Source of the DNA: Rubripirellula amarantea
GTDB lineage: Bacteria; Planctomycetota; Planctomycetia; Pirellulales; Pirellulaceae
Direction of reading: 5' to 3'
Assembly (NCBI RefSeq): GCF_007859865.1
Contig: NZ_SJPI01000001.1
Coordinates: 310,001 to 374,000, forward strand
DNA: 64,000 bases
In this document: positions 17,433 to 26,648 of the stretch, piece after piece
Layout: every line of letters starts with the position of its first letter
Position numbering within the stretch: position 1 is the stretch's first letter
Made by a program: the position numbers and the translations under genes
Notes under the pieces: model-generated
The model's input: only the letters and a program-made list of their open reading frames with translations
Told to the model about the DNA's origin: nothing
The model's database searches: none

Positions 17433-18020
17433 GTGCCTATTCTTCCACCCGAACCAGATTGCCATCCCGCAGATTTGCTTACGGGCGATGATATTCTTGA
17501 GCGAGGCTGGTGGTTGATGTACACCAAGAGTCGCCAAGAGAAACAGCTCATGCGACGCCTTCGCCAAGCGGATGTCCCTCACTACGCTCCTCAGATCGCG
17601 AGTCGACGTCGTTCGCCTGCTGGTCGCATTCGAGTGACGTACCAACCGTTGTTCGCTAGCTATGTGTTCGTGTGTGGCGATGATGAGGCACGCTATCAAT
17701 CTGTCTGCACCGACTGTGTGCGACAGGCATCTCCGATCGAAGATGTTGAGCAGTTTGTAACTGACCTTCGGCAGATCCAAAGCCTGATCAACATGGACGT
17801 TCCCTTAACGATTGAAGCCAGGATCGAGCCAGGTGAAATGGTCCGTGTCAAAAGCGGAGTATTTGCCGGTTACGAGGGGGTCGTACTAAAACGAACTCAG
17901 GAAACACGGCTGCTCGTCTGTGTTCGGTTCATGGAACAAGGCGTCAGTGTTAAGCTCGACGACTGTCAACTTCTGCCGTTGGGGAAAGTCGACAGTCGAC
18001 CAATCGACGGCCGTGATTGA
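17433..18020 (+). CDS. NusG paralogue (RfaH/UpxY-type antitermination factor)
   Basis: A 195-residue protein from a GTG start. The NGN domain begins at GWWLMYTKSRQEKQ (about residue 25) and includes QPLFASYVFV (71-80). The KOW motif, EPGEMVRVKSGVFAGYEGVV, spans about 132-151. NGN + KOW is the architecture of NusG, but the location inside an EPS cluster and the divergence from housekeeping NusG point to a specialised factor such as RfaH, LoaP or UpxY, which keep RNA polymerase elongating through long polysaccharide operons. A hairpin element lies 54 bases upstream, and another before the glycosyltransferase downstream. Which operon it serves is inference. Confidence 0.88.
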   Translation: MPILPPEPDCHPADLLTGDDILERGWWLMYTKSRQEKQLMRRLRQADVPHYAPQIASRRRSPAGRIRVTYQPLFASYVFVCGDDEARYQSVCTDCVRQASPIEDVEQFVTDLRQIQSLINMDVPLTIEARIEPGEMVRVKSGVFAGYEGVVLKRTQETRLLVCVRFMEQGVSVKLDDCQLLPLGKVDSRPIDGRD

Positions 18021-18228
18021 ATAGAATCAGCATAACGAAACGGCGTCGATCATTGCTTCCAGTTCCCGGTGCCAATCTTTTCCAAGTCGTGACATTCAGC
18101 AAGACCGCCAGCCAATCTCAGACCCGAAGTCGGCCGTGTGACCTCTTTGCAACGCGAGTTTACCAAAATCCGCCTCTCGTCCCCCAAGCGGATAACGAAG
18201 ACCTTCATCTAAATGCGTCGAATCTGCA

Positions 18229-19536
18229 GTGACACTATCACCTAAATCAACAATCGCCGTCATCGGGCTCGGCTATGTAGGCTTACCCCTCGCACTCGCA
18301 TACGCTCGCGATGGCATTACGACCATTGGCTTCGACATTGATCAAGCCAAGACCGACGCTATCAATGCCGGACGTAGCTACATCAAGCACATCGACGCAG
18401 GCGACATTGCAAAGCAGATCAAGTCAGGCCATTTCAAAGCCACCACGGACTTTTCGCGACTAACTCAAGCTGATGCGATCATCCTTTGCGTGCCCACGCC
18501 GTTGGACCATCACTTTGAACCCGATCTGTCGTATGTCATCAGCACCATTGAAGCTGTTATCCCGCACTTGAAAGCCGGGCAAACCATAAGTCTTGAAAGC
18601 ACAACGTATCCCGGCACAACCGAAGAGGAACTCGTCAGCCGCATTGAAGCCGCTGGCTTTAAGGTCGGCCAAGACATCTTTGTTGTCTATTCCCCCGAAC
18701 GTGAAGACCCCGGCAATCCTGAATATGCCGCTACGAACATCCCCAAAGTGGTCGGCGGTCACACTCCTGCGTGTTTAGAAGCGGGCAAATCGCTTTACGG
18801 CAGCGTATTTGACCAAGTGGTTCCCGTTAGCAGCACGCAGGTGGCCGAGTTGACCAAGTTGCTCGAAAACATCTACCGCAGCGTCAACATTGGACTGGTC
18901 AACGAACTGAAGGTTGTCGCCGATGCAATGGGTATCGACATCTGGGAAGTGATCGCAGCCGCTAGCACGAAGCCGTTCGGATTCAAAGCGTTTTATCCCG
19001 GTCCTGGACTTGGGGGGCACTGCATTCCCATCGATCCGTTTTACCTGACGTGGAAAGCACGCGAATTTGGCGTACACACTCGCTTCATCGAGCTGGCGGG
19101 TGAGATCAACCGCAAGATGCCGGCCCATATCGTCCAGCGATGCAGTGAAGCGCTTAACCGAGGCAAGAAGTCGGTCAATGGAAGCAAGGTCCTGCTGATT
19201 GGGCTGGCCTACAAACCGAACGTCGATGATGACCGCGAATCGCCCAGCTACGAATTAATGAACCGGCTTACCGCGATGGGAGCCAACGTTGCCTATCACG
19301 ACCCGTATGTTCCGGTGATTCGACCGTCTCGCGAGCACTCGCATTGGGCAGGTACTCCCAGTGTCAACTGGGATCAGGCTACCATCTCAAGCTATGACCT
19401 CGTGCTGATCTCCACTTGGCACGCATGCCTGAACGTCAACGAATTGGGCAAATGGTCACAATTCATCGTTGACACTCGAAACGCTACGGCAGCTCTCCCC
19501 CCCGAAGTTCGGGCGGCGAAAGTAATCAAAGCTTAG
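18229..19536 (+). CDS. Nucleotide-sugar 6-dehydrogenase, WbpA/TviB-like
   Basis: This NAD-dependent enzyme should oxidise the C6 hydroxyl of a UDP-HexNAc to a uronate. It has 435 residues, with the NAD motif VIGLGYVGLP (11-20), the middle-domain segments ESTTYPGTTEE and YSPEREDPGN, and the catalytic Cys265 in GLGGHCIPIDPF. The LCVPTPL and ERxDPGN features match UDP-GlcNAc dehydrogenases (WbpA) better than UDP-glucose dehydrogenase. GTG start. It would provide an acidic building block for the EPS. UDP-ManNAc dehydrogenase activity is the main alternative. Confidence 0.9.
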   Translation: MTLSPKSTIAVIGLGYVGLPLALAYARDGITTIGFDIDQAKTDAINAGRSYIKHIDAGDIAKQIKSGHFKATTDFSRLTQADAIILCVPTPLDHHFEPDLSYVISTIEAVIPHLKAGQTISLESTTYPGTTEEELVSRIEAAGFKVGQDIFVVYSPEREDPGNPEYAATNIPKVVGGHTPACLEAGKSLYGSVFDQVVPVSSTQVAELTKLLENIYRSVNIGLVNELKVVADAMGIDIWEVIAAASTKPFGFKAFYPGPGLGGHCIPIDPFYLTWKAREFGVHTRFIELAGEINRKMPAHIVQRCSEALNRGKKSVNGSKVLLIGLAYKPNVDDDRESPSYELMNRLTAMGANVAYHDPYVPVIRPSREHSHWAGTPSVNWDQATISSYDLVLISTWHACLNVNELGKWSQFIVDTRNATAALPPEVRAAKVIKA

Positions 19537-19999
19537 CTGCCAAAAGGAGCGTCGGGCGTTCGCAATCACATTCGAACACCGCTTGGATTCCTGAGTGACG
19601 AACGGCGTTGACCGGGCCGGTTAGGAGGGTCGCACCGAGGCGGCCGGCCAAAATCGTGGGCAAAGGAGGGTGGCTGGCGGCTAATCCTTGTCAGCTCTGC
19701 TGGCACCAATCAGTCTGTGTGTGATTCCTGAGCTACCGATCGACGGCAAAACAATTAATCTCATGCCTCAGACTGGTTCATCAGCTCAGCTTTTAAAGCT
19801 CTTTCACCGCGCCATGCAGCCCCCTATCGGGGGAGGCTAGAAGTGGGCTGAGGGCTGGAAGGCTGAGACGAAATCTCAAGTTCTACCTATGAGTGTCCAT
19901 AATGCCATGTGATTTGGCAAAAGGGGTCACCCACGTGGACGGAGTCCGCGCTAACATCTCAGGTCTAATGCGAATCCCGCACTGTTAATCGTCGCCCAA
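19537..19999. promoter_or_regulatory. Gene-free leader before the glycosyltransferase block
   Basis: This 460-base spacer contains a CCCCC/GGGGG hairpin around TATC at 19820-19833, several GGCTGA-like direct repeats near 19,836-19,865, and the second copy of the hairpin element at 19932-19953. No gene is evident. The length and structures suggest a transcribed leader or promoter region for the long downstream block of EPS genes. Confidence 0.45.
19932..19953 (+). promoter_or_regulatory. Conserved hairpin element, copy 2
   Basis: CCACG, GTGGAC and GTCCGC arms around GGA, then GCTAA. The stem (19935-19949) is GUGGAC/GUCCGC with one G-U pair. Aligned to copy 1, 17361-17382, the conserved core reads CCACGyGGACrGAGTCCGC with CTAA following after one variable base. 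It ends 50 bases before the GTG start of the glycosyltransferase, almost the same distance as copy 1. The U-for-C change in the stem keeps pairing, which favours an RNA structure. Confidence 0.55.
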
Positions 20000-21277
20000 G
20001 TGAACACTGAAAGTCAATCGCCACGCCCTAGAATCGTGTTTCTAAACCGATGCTACTGGCCTGATTCCGAAGCGACGGGTCAGTTGTTGATGGATCTATG
20101 CATTGATCTATCGGAACATTTTGATGTCCACGTTGTCTGCGGCATCCCAAATAGCCCGACAACAAACCAGTATGTGAAGAAGGGCATCGAGCAGCGTCAG
20201 GGAGTTACGATCCATCGACTTTCACATATGCATTTCCAAAAGCGTATCCCTGCTGGTCGGCTTATCAATTTGGTTTCCTTCTCAAGAGCGGCATCGCAAT
20301 ACTTGCGAAAGACTCGCCTGAGCTGTGATGTGCTGGTCTGCGAAACGGATCCTTTTTTGCTTCCAGTTGTGGCAGCCAAACATAGCAAGCGAACTGGATG
20401 CAAGTTGATGTGCTACTTGCAGGATATCTATCCGGATGTTGCCGAAGCGATCGGCAAAGTTAGCTCGGGCTGGCTAACTCAGACCATTCGTGCGAAGTTG
20501 CGAAAGGCATATGAACGTGCAGATCGCATCGTGGTCTTGGGTGAATGCATGAAGTCACGCTTGTCTGATTCGCCGTGGTCGATTGCGGCCGAGAAGATGC
20601 ATGTCATTCCAAACTGGTCAGATTGCAGCCTCATTACGCCACTTAGCGTTCATGACAATCCATTTCGCCTCAAGCATGGACTAAGCGACCGAGTTGTTGT
20701 GATGCATAGCGGCAACATGGGACTAACACAGAGGCTTAACGTCCTAATCGAAGCAACTCAGTGCGACACTTGGCCCGAAAGGGCAATGCTATTGTTGGTA
20801 GGTGATGGTGCCGCTAAGTCCTCTTTGCAACAGCAAGCTAACGACATTGGGACAGACCGCGTCAAATTCTTGCCCTACCAGCCACGCGAAAAACTAGCGG
20901 AAAGCTTTTCCGCAGCGGACCTCCATATAGTATCCATGCACCCGAATATCACGGGCTGCCTGTGTCCCAGCAAGTTGTATGGAATCCTAGCTGCGGGTCG
21001 ACCGGTCTTGGCAATCGCGGATTCGCAAACGGACCTCTGCCAAACAGTTCGTCAAGAAGGACTAGGATGGACTTGCGAACCGGGCCAAGCCAACGCGATC
21101 GCAGATGCAGTTTCGCAAGCAACCTTAGACGATGCGAGCCGTGCAGCGGCTGGTGAGAGAGCGAGAAAGGTAGCTTTGGCGAAATTTGATCGCCCCGTAG
21201 TTACGAACCTCTTCAAAAACCTTCTTAATGATCTGCTCGATAAGCCGGTCACTACACTCCAAGACCAGATTGCTTAA
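20000..21277 (+). CDS. Glycosyltransferase family 4, WbuB-like
   Basis: A 425-residue GT-B enzyme. It opens with RIVFLNRCYWPDSEATGQLL, typical of the WbuB group of GT4 enzymes, continues with LQDIYPDVAEAIG and a helix-rich linker, and has the donor-site half with MHSGNMGLTQRL, LPYQPREKLAESFSAADLHIV and CPSKLYGILAAGRPV. It should add a sugar to the growing lipid-linked repeat at the cytoplasmic face of the inner membrane; the donor and acceptor are not predictable. GTG start. The conserved hairpin element lies 50 bases upstream. Confidence 0.88.
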   Translation: MNTESQSPRPRIVFLNRCYWPDSEATGQLLMDLCIDLSEHFDVHVVCGIPNSPTTNQYVKKGIEQRQGVTIHRLSHMHFQKRIPAGRLINLVSFSRAASQYLRKTRLSCDVLVCETDPFLLPVVAAKHSKRTGCKLMCYLQDIYPDVAEAIGKVSSGWLTQTIRAKLRKAYERADRIVVLGECMKSRLSDSPWSIAAEKMHVIPNWSDCSLITPLSVHDNPFRLKHGLSDRVVVMHSGNMGLTQRLNVLIEATQCDTWPERAMLLLVGDGAAKSSLQQQANDIGTDRVKFLPYQPREKLAESFSAADLHIVSMHPNITGCLCPSKLYGILAAGRPVLAIADSQTDLCQTVRQEGLGWTCEPGQANAIADAVSQATLDDASRAAAGERARKVALAKFDRPVVTNLFKNLLNDLLDKPVTTLQDQIA

Positions 21278-21367
21278 GTCGATGGCTCTAAATCCTATTG
21301 GATCATTAGCAATGGCTGGATTTGACTTTAGGCCTACACCCACTGCAGTTTCCATGCAGGACATTCC

Positions 21368-22351
21368 ATGCCAACTGCGTTAATCACCGGCATCACCGGT
21401 CAAGACGGGTCCTACTTGAGCGAACTACTGCTTGAGAAGGGCTACACGGTGCATGGACTCGTTCGCCGAAGCAGCAATACGGCTCGCGTGAGATTGGATA
21501 GCCTGTTTGCCGACAAGTCTACGTACGAAGAACGATTGTTCTTGCACTATGCTGAACTTGACGATGCGACCACGATTCGTCGCATCCTGATACGCTGCCA
21601 GGCCGACGAAGTGTACCACTTAGCCGGGCAGAGCCATGTGGGAGCCAGCTTTGACATTCCTGAAACGACGTGTCAGTTCACAGCGATGGGTACATTGAAG
21701 TTGCTGGAAATACTGCGAGACCTAGAGAAACGTCCTCGGCTTGTTCATATCAGCAGCAGTGAGGTATTCGGTCGACCTGACCATTCACTTCAGAACGAAC
21801 GCACACCCATGAGACCGGTAACCCCCTACGGAATTGCCAAAGCGTTCGCAACACAGATGGTGTCGCTCTACCGAGAATCGTTTGATTTGTTCGCTTGCAA
21901 CGCAATTTGTTACAATCATGAGTCTCCTCGTCGTGGCGAATCTTTCGTCACCCGAAAGATCACGCGGGCCGCGGCAGCAATCGCGTCAGGGTCGACGGAA
22001 AAATTGAAGCTTGGCTCACTCGATTCTACTCGTGACTGGGGCTATGCTCCTGAGTACGTTGAGGGCATGTGGCGAATGTTGCAACAACCAACGGCCGATG
22101 ACTACATTCTCGCTACCGGTACGAGCCACAGCATTGAAGAGTTTCTTAACGCGGCGTTTGAGTGCGTCGACCTCAATTGGCGTGATCATGTCGTCCAAGA
22201 CGCTCGCTACATGCGTCCATCTGAAGTATCCCAATTGGTTGGCGACGCCCACAAAGCACGCTCCATTCTGGGCTGGACACCGCAAACCCAATTGAATGAA
22301 TTGGCACACCTGATGGTAAACGCTGACTTACTACGGATATCCAGTCTATGA
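21368..22351 (+). CDS. gmd: GDP-mannose 4,6-dehydratase
   Basis: GMD converts GDP-mannose to GDP-4-keto-6-deoxymannose using NADP. The 327-residue product shows GITGQDGSYLSELLL (8-22), the NADP-binding VRRSSNTAR (32-40), HISSSEVFG (127-135) and Tyr154/Lys158 of YxxxK, plus YNHESPRRGESFVTRKI and GSLDSTRDWGYAPEYV. These are diagnostic for GMD. No fcl/wcaG, rmd or per gene accompanies it in the window, so the final sugar (fucose, rhamnose or perosamine) is undecided. It overlaps the next gene by ATGA. Confidence 0.96.
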   Translation: MPTALITGITGQDGSYLSELLLEKGYTVHGLVRRSSNTARVRLDSLFADKSTYEERLFLHYAELDDATTIRRILIRCQADEVYHLAGQSHVGASFDIPETTCQFTAMGTLKLLEILRDLEKRPRLVHISSSEVFGRPDHSLQNERTPMRPVTPYGIAKAFATQMVSLYRESFDLFACNAICYNHESPRRGESFVTRKITRAAAAIASGSTEKLKLGSLDSTRDWGYAPEYVEGMWRMLQQPTADDYILATGTSHSIEEFLNAAFECVDLNWRDHVVQDARYMRPSEVSQLVGDAHKARSILGWTPQTQLNELAHLMVNADLLRISSL

Positions 22352-25092
22352 GCGATCCTGCGGACATGTCGGATAAATCCCAACTAGCTGCAGAATCACC
22401 GCGTGCTTTCGCCAGCAGTAAGTCATCGAATAGGGGGCGTTCGAGTTGGCTGATCACCCGACTTCGAAACGTTCAAACTATCTCAGCGTGGTTCGCAACA
22501 GCATTGCTCGTATTATTGCCCATTGCATTATTGACCGACTTTGGGGGAGTGCTTCACTGGACTCAGTATCTCGCATTTCAAGCGGTACTCCTGATCGTTT
22601 CTGTCACAGCAGTATCGATGCTGGGCGAACAACGTTCTTCAAATCTTCGACAGCATGTTTTATTGATCCCGTTGGTGGGATGGGTGATTTATGGCTACGT
22701 TCAAACCGTATCTTTTCCTGCTTCTTTCGTTGAAGCGTTTAGTCCCGCATCGCACGCTGCGTACACACAGTGGATCGCTCCCCTAATCCCAGCGGCAAGC
22801 CTGCCGAGTCAATTTCCTATTTCAGTAGACCCCCATTCTTCACGCCATTCATTGGCGATCATGATGATGGTGATCGCAGTCGGTTGGTCATCGGCAACAA
22901 TTTTCCATACGCGCCAGCGTACCATCTTCATGCTTTCAGCCGTTTCGCTATCCGGTGCCGCACTAGCGTTGTTTGGAATCGCGAGGATGACATTTCCACA
23001 TGCAACTTTTTTCGACTTTACTGAAACGGATGCTGGCATACCGTTTGGAACGTTCGTCAATCGAAACAATGCAGCGTTGTTCTTGAACCTCTCGCTTGCA
23101 GCGAGCCTGGGCTTGCTTTCATGGCGTCTGATGGCGCTTACCGGGCAAGAGGTTGACGACTCTCAATTTGAGCTTAACGATGTTTTTTCGCTCGTGAGCG
23201 AACGAGAATCCGCGATCGCTATCGGTAGCACAATCTTGTGCTTAGTGGGACTATTGGCATGTGGATCACGGGGCGGCATTGCCGCGACACTGGTGGGATG
23301 CCTATTGGCCATGGGCTGGGTTCGCAAACGCCGAGGCTTCGTTAGCATTCCTGTCGTCGGCACTGTGATTGTCGTTGCGGTTGGGATTCTTGTAGTCCCA
23401 ATGCAACTGAAGCTCAGTAGCATCAAGCGTTTTGAATTCTTCAACAAAGACTCAAGTACGCTTCTGACAGACGGCCGATTCTTGCATTGGCCTGAAGCTT
23501 GGAACTCTGCCTTAGGGTACTTCCCCGCAGGATCCGGACTGGGTTCCTACGCCTATGCACACTTGCCGTTTAGACAGTCGACCGGTTTGTCTGCTTGGTC
23601 TACCCACGCTGACAATCTGTGGCTCGAGCTTTTGGTCGAACAAGGCGTTGTTGGAATTATCCTAGTCATCAGCATGTTCGTTTTATTGATGACTAAACTT
23701 CAGCGGTTGGCCAGTTCGCATGACTCTCTTGACCATGGCGTCCGGGCGATGGGGTGGTACTGCATCGGGGCGTTACTGTTCTCGCAATTCTTCGACTTCG
23801 GCCTAGCGATTCCCGCTAATCTCTTCTTGCTAACTCTCATGCTTGGAACAATCACAGCGAGAGCATCGGAGATCGAAACAACGTCCAAATTCACCTCAAA
23901 AACAGAGGTAGAGTTGCCTTCCGCGGAGAAAGACGCCAGTGCGGTGAAGCAATCTCACATGCGTAGACGTGCGATTTCGGTCGTTGTACGGTCTGCATCT
24001 CTGATTGCCCCGATCGCAATCCTAATCGCATTATCGACATGGTTGCCGAGGATGCGACAAGACGCTATCGCCGAACGATGGAGCAGAGACGCGGAAGTCA
24101 ATCTGAGCACTCTTAGAACCCGCAATAACGTAATAAACGAGTTCAACCAAGAAATGGGCCTCATTGCGAATGCTCTACCTACGCCTGATTTACTTAACGC
24201 GTATAGCGATGTCCAACGACAACTCGCTCGACTCACAGAAGTCGCGAATGCGAAGCCCTCAACGATCCTGGAGGCGGAACTGTACTACGACGCGACGTCA
24301 CCTCTCCAGCGTCGACTACTCAATCGCGACAGTGAAGCACATCCCATAGATCCATCCTTAGCTCCTCTACGTATTGCAGATTCGAAGGAGCAGTACCGAC
24401 AACCACTTGAAACGTGCTTTCAAGTTCTGGCAATGCGTCCGCTAGACCCTAAGCCTCGCTCGGCACTTCTTTACCTGGATTTCGTTGATGGCGACTTAGA
24501 ACGCACCAAAGCGGTTATAGAACAACTGAGTGAATTCCATAAAAGCAATCCTGATGTATTGATTGTTCTAGGTGAGTTCGCAGCCAGCGACGCGAGGCTC
24601 GACGCTGCTGCCGACCTATGGAAAACGGTACTGGAGCTATCACCCGATCTTACCGACGAAGTGATTGAATTGGCGGCAGATTACGGACTTAAAAACTTTG
24701 ACGCTATCCTTCCCTCAAATCCAATTGCCATGCGATTGGCTGCTCGCAGCATCCTTACTCGTCCAGACAAGTTGTATTGGGATGTCTTGCCGCAAACGCT
24801 CGATGGAGTTTCATGCCAAGAGTGCTCAAGTTCGCGAGAAGCATCTAGATGCCATTCTTTATCTGCCGACATTGCCTTCGCATTGGGTGAATTCGACCGT
24901 GCATTCGAAGAGTATGAAAAGTCGATACGACTGAGTGCGGACGATGTGGCATTGCGACTGAGGTATATCCGTCGTCTCGACAGAGTAGGGCGTCGAAACG
25001 ATGCCAGAATTCAAGCCAGAATGGGGCGTCAAGCGATCCCGGGCGACGACCGTTTCAACGCTATTATCAGCGAAATGGCAAACGATGAGTAA
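22348..25092 (+). CDS. O-antigen ligase/polymerase family protein with TPR-like tail
   Basis: A 914-residue membrane protein. Roughly residues 35-570 hold about twelve hydrophobic segments, with a Wzy_C-type region: FNKDSSTLLTDGRFLHWPEAW followed by GSGLGSYAYAHLPFR and the THADNLWLELLVEQG loop characteristic of O-antigen ligase/polymerase proteins. After a final helix near residue 560 a periplasmic part of about 340 residues carries helical TPR-like repeats (AAADLWKTVLELSPDL, FDRAFEEYEKSIRLSADD). It probably polymerises the EPS repeat or transfers it to an acceptor. It overlaps gmd by ATGA, so translation is coupled. The TPR-like tail could bind chain-length or export partners, by inference. 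Confidence 0.85.
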   Translation: MSDPADMSDKSQLAAESPRAFASSKSSNRGRSSWLITRLRNVQTISAWFATALLVLLPIALLTDFGGVLHWTQYLAFQAVLLIVSVTAVSMLGEQRSSNLRQHVLLIPLVGWVIYGYVQTVSFPASFVEAFSPASHAAYTQWIAPLIPAASLPSQFPISVDPHSSRHSLAIMMMVIAVGWSSATIFHTRQRTIFMLSAVSLSGAALALFGIARMTFPHATFFDFTETDAGIPFGTFVNRNNAALFLNLSLAASLGLLSWRLMALTGQEVDDSQFELNDVFSLVSERESAIAIGSTILCLVGLLACGSRGGIAATLVGCLLAMGWVRKRRGFVSIPVVGTVIVVAVGILVVPMQLKLSSIKRFEFFNKDSSTLLTDGRFLHWPEAWNSALGYFPAGSGLGSYAYAHLPFRQSTGLSAWSTHADNLWLELLVEQGVVGIILVISMFVLLMTKLQRLASSHDSLDHGVRAMGWYCIGALLFSQFFDFGLAIPANLFLLTLMLGTITARASEIETTSKFTSKTEVELPSAEKDASAVKQSHMRRRAISVVVRSASLIAPIAILIALSTWLPRMRQDAIAERWSRDAEVNLSTLRTRNNVINEFNQEMGLIANALPTPDLLNAYSDVQRQLARLTEVANAKPSTILEAELYYDATSPLQRRLLNRDSEAHPIDPSLAPLRIADSKEQYRQPLETCFQVLAMRPLDPKPRSALLYLDFVDGDLERTKAVIEQLSEFHKSNPDVLIVLGEFAASDARLDAAADLWKTVLELSPDLTDEVIELAADYGLKNFDAILPSNPIAMRLAARSILTRPDKLYWDVLPQTLDGVSCQECSSSREASRCHSLSADIAFALGEFDRAFEEYEKSIRLSADDVALRLRYIRRLDRVGRRNDARIQARMGRQAIPGDDRFNAIISEMANDE

Positions 25093-25123
25093 TACTGTGC
25101 CAGCGGAAGCGAAAACCTAGACG

Positions 25124-26578
25124 ATGAAAATCTCCACTATTTTTTTGACGCTCTTGTTCGTACTGAGCCTAGCACTTGCGATCAAGAACATCGACATCGC
25201 CATCCCGTTTGTCGCAGGCAGTGCCGCAATCACGCTACCAATCCTTTTGCTCGGCAAGGCACGCGAGTGGAAAGGATATGTCTTGTTCATTTGTGGCTCG
25301 TTCTTCCTTACTTATTTATCAAGGATACCGGTCCTGGCCTTCATCCCTGAAGACTACGGGTTTTCGTCTCGAGAAACGTTAACAGAAACTATGCTCTCCG
25401 ACACGGCGTACTCCATCGTCGCGCCGATGGCGTGCTGTATCTTAGGATTCTTTTTGCCTGTGATGGGTGGTGCCAGGATTCGATCTTTGCCTCCGGCCAC
25501 CGATCAAGCAGCCCGTCAGAGCTTTGTGGTGAAGCAAGCTCACTTGATCGTGCTCTTGTCCTACGCCGTGCTGCTTTCCCGGACCATTCTCGCGGTGTTT
25601 TTTGGAGTGGGTGTTAAGCTGATCGAGAACAAAGCAACTCACCTTCAGTTCTTGACACAGTTGATTCCTGAAATGACTTGCGTTGGCTTTTGCACCTTGA
25701 TAGTTGTCGTTTATCGCAAAAGCGTTCACAGAAACTTGGTCTATCTAGCGGGCGGATTCTTAATTCTTAACGCGTTGCTTACGATCTTGTTCGGATCCAA
25801 AGGTGGCGTATTGATGCTCGTCTTCTCCGTCGCAACGATCTTCCTAACACGGTTTCGCGACATGCCGATTAAGCGAGGTCGATTGGTGATGATCGTTCTC
25901 CCGACGATCCTAATTGTTGGCGCTAGCATCGTGACCGCGTCAACGATGCGGTGGGCGACACGAAAGCAATCTAACTTGAGCACTGGCGTTGCAAGGGGAT
26001 GGGATCGCTTGGAAATCGGTTCCGAACTTAAGGATGGCTTGTTGATGGTGTCTAAACGGGCCAGCGCGTTTGATGCGGTGCGCATTGCCCAAATCCAGAG
26101 CCCCACCGGCGCGATGAACTCCTTCAATCCTTTCAATGTCGCCTTCAATTTGGTCGGACGACTCATTCCCGGCGTCAGTCCACGGTCGATGACCATTTCA
26201 AAAGCCGTAGCTATTTACTACTTCAATAAACCTGAGGGATTTGGCGCATCCCTAGGTCTATTCCCGACGCTCAAATTGATGTTCGGTAGGTATTCCCTGA
26301 TCTCGATATTTCTCTACGGTCTATTAACCACGCTATTGTTCAGTCAAATCTGTCAGATTAGAGATCCCGATATCCGCACAACGATTCAGTACGTGTTCTT
26401 GTTTGCGACCACACGGATCATCATGTCGGGTGCCTTTGACCATCAACTATCGATCTGCATTGTTCAGATCGTTCATATTGTGGGCTTGGCTTATTTGCTT
26501 GCTCGATTCTCTCCTCGCGAGAAAAACTTTTCCAAACCAGAGTCTGCCGTTCACCTCAGTCCTCGGTTAGCTCGATGA
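25124..26578 (+). CDS. Putative Wzy-type polysaccharide polymerase
   Basis: A 484-residue polytopic membrane protein with about eleven hydrophobic segments and a large loop around residues 280-370. The pattern ILFGSKGGVLMLVFSVATIF followed by a long polar loop and then PEGFGASLGLFPTLKLMFGRYS resembles oligosaccharide repeat-unit polymerases (EpsG/Wzy-like, O-antigen polymerase). Wzy sequences are poorly conserved, so this rests mainly on topology and location between a ligase-like gene and the sulfotransferase/flippase genes. It begins 31 bases after the previous gene. Confidence 0.7.
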   Translation: MKISTIFLTLLFVLSLALAIKNIDIAIPFVAGSAAITLPILLLGKAREWKGYVLFICGSFFLTYLSRIPVLAFIPEDYGFSSRETLTETMLSDTAYSIVAPMACCILGFFLPVMGGARIRSLPPATDQAARQSFVVKQAHLIVLLSYAVLLSRTILAVFFGVGVKLIENKATHLQFLTQLIPEMTCVGFCTLIVVVYRKSVHRNLVYLAGGFLILNALLTILFGSKGGVLMLVFSVATIFLTRFRDMPIKRGRLVMIVLPTILIVGASIVTASTMRWATRKQSNLSTGVARGWDRLEIGSELKDGLLMVSKRASAFDAVRIAQIQSPTGAMNSFNPFNVAFNLVGRLIPGVSPRSMTISKAVAIYYFNKPEGFGASLGLFPTLKLMFGRYSLISIFLYGLLTTLLFSQICQIRDPDIRTTIQYVFLFATTRIIMSGAFDHQLSICIVQIVHIVGLAYLLARFSPREKNFSKPESAVHLSPRLAR

Positions 26579-26648
26579 TCATCTTTTATAAACTGTGTCC
26601 AATGATTATTTATTCACAACTTGCTCATGACGGGTACGAGGTTCACGC

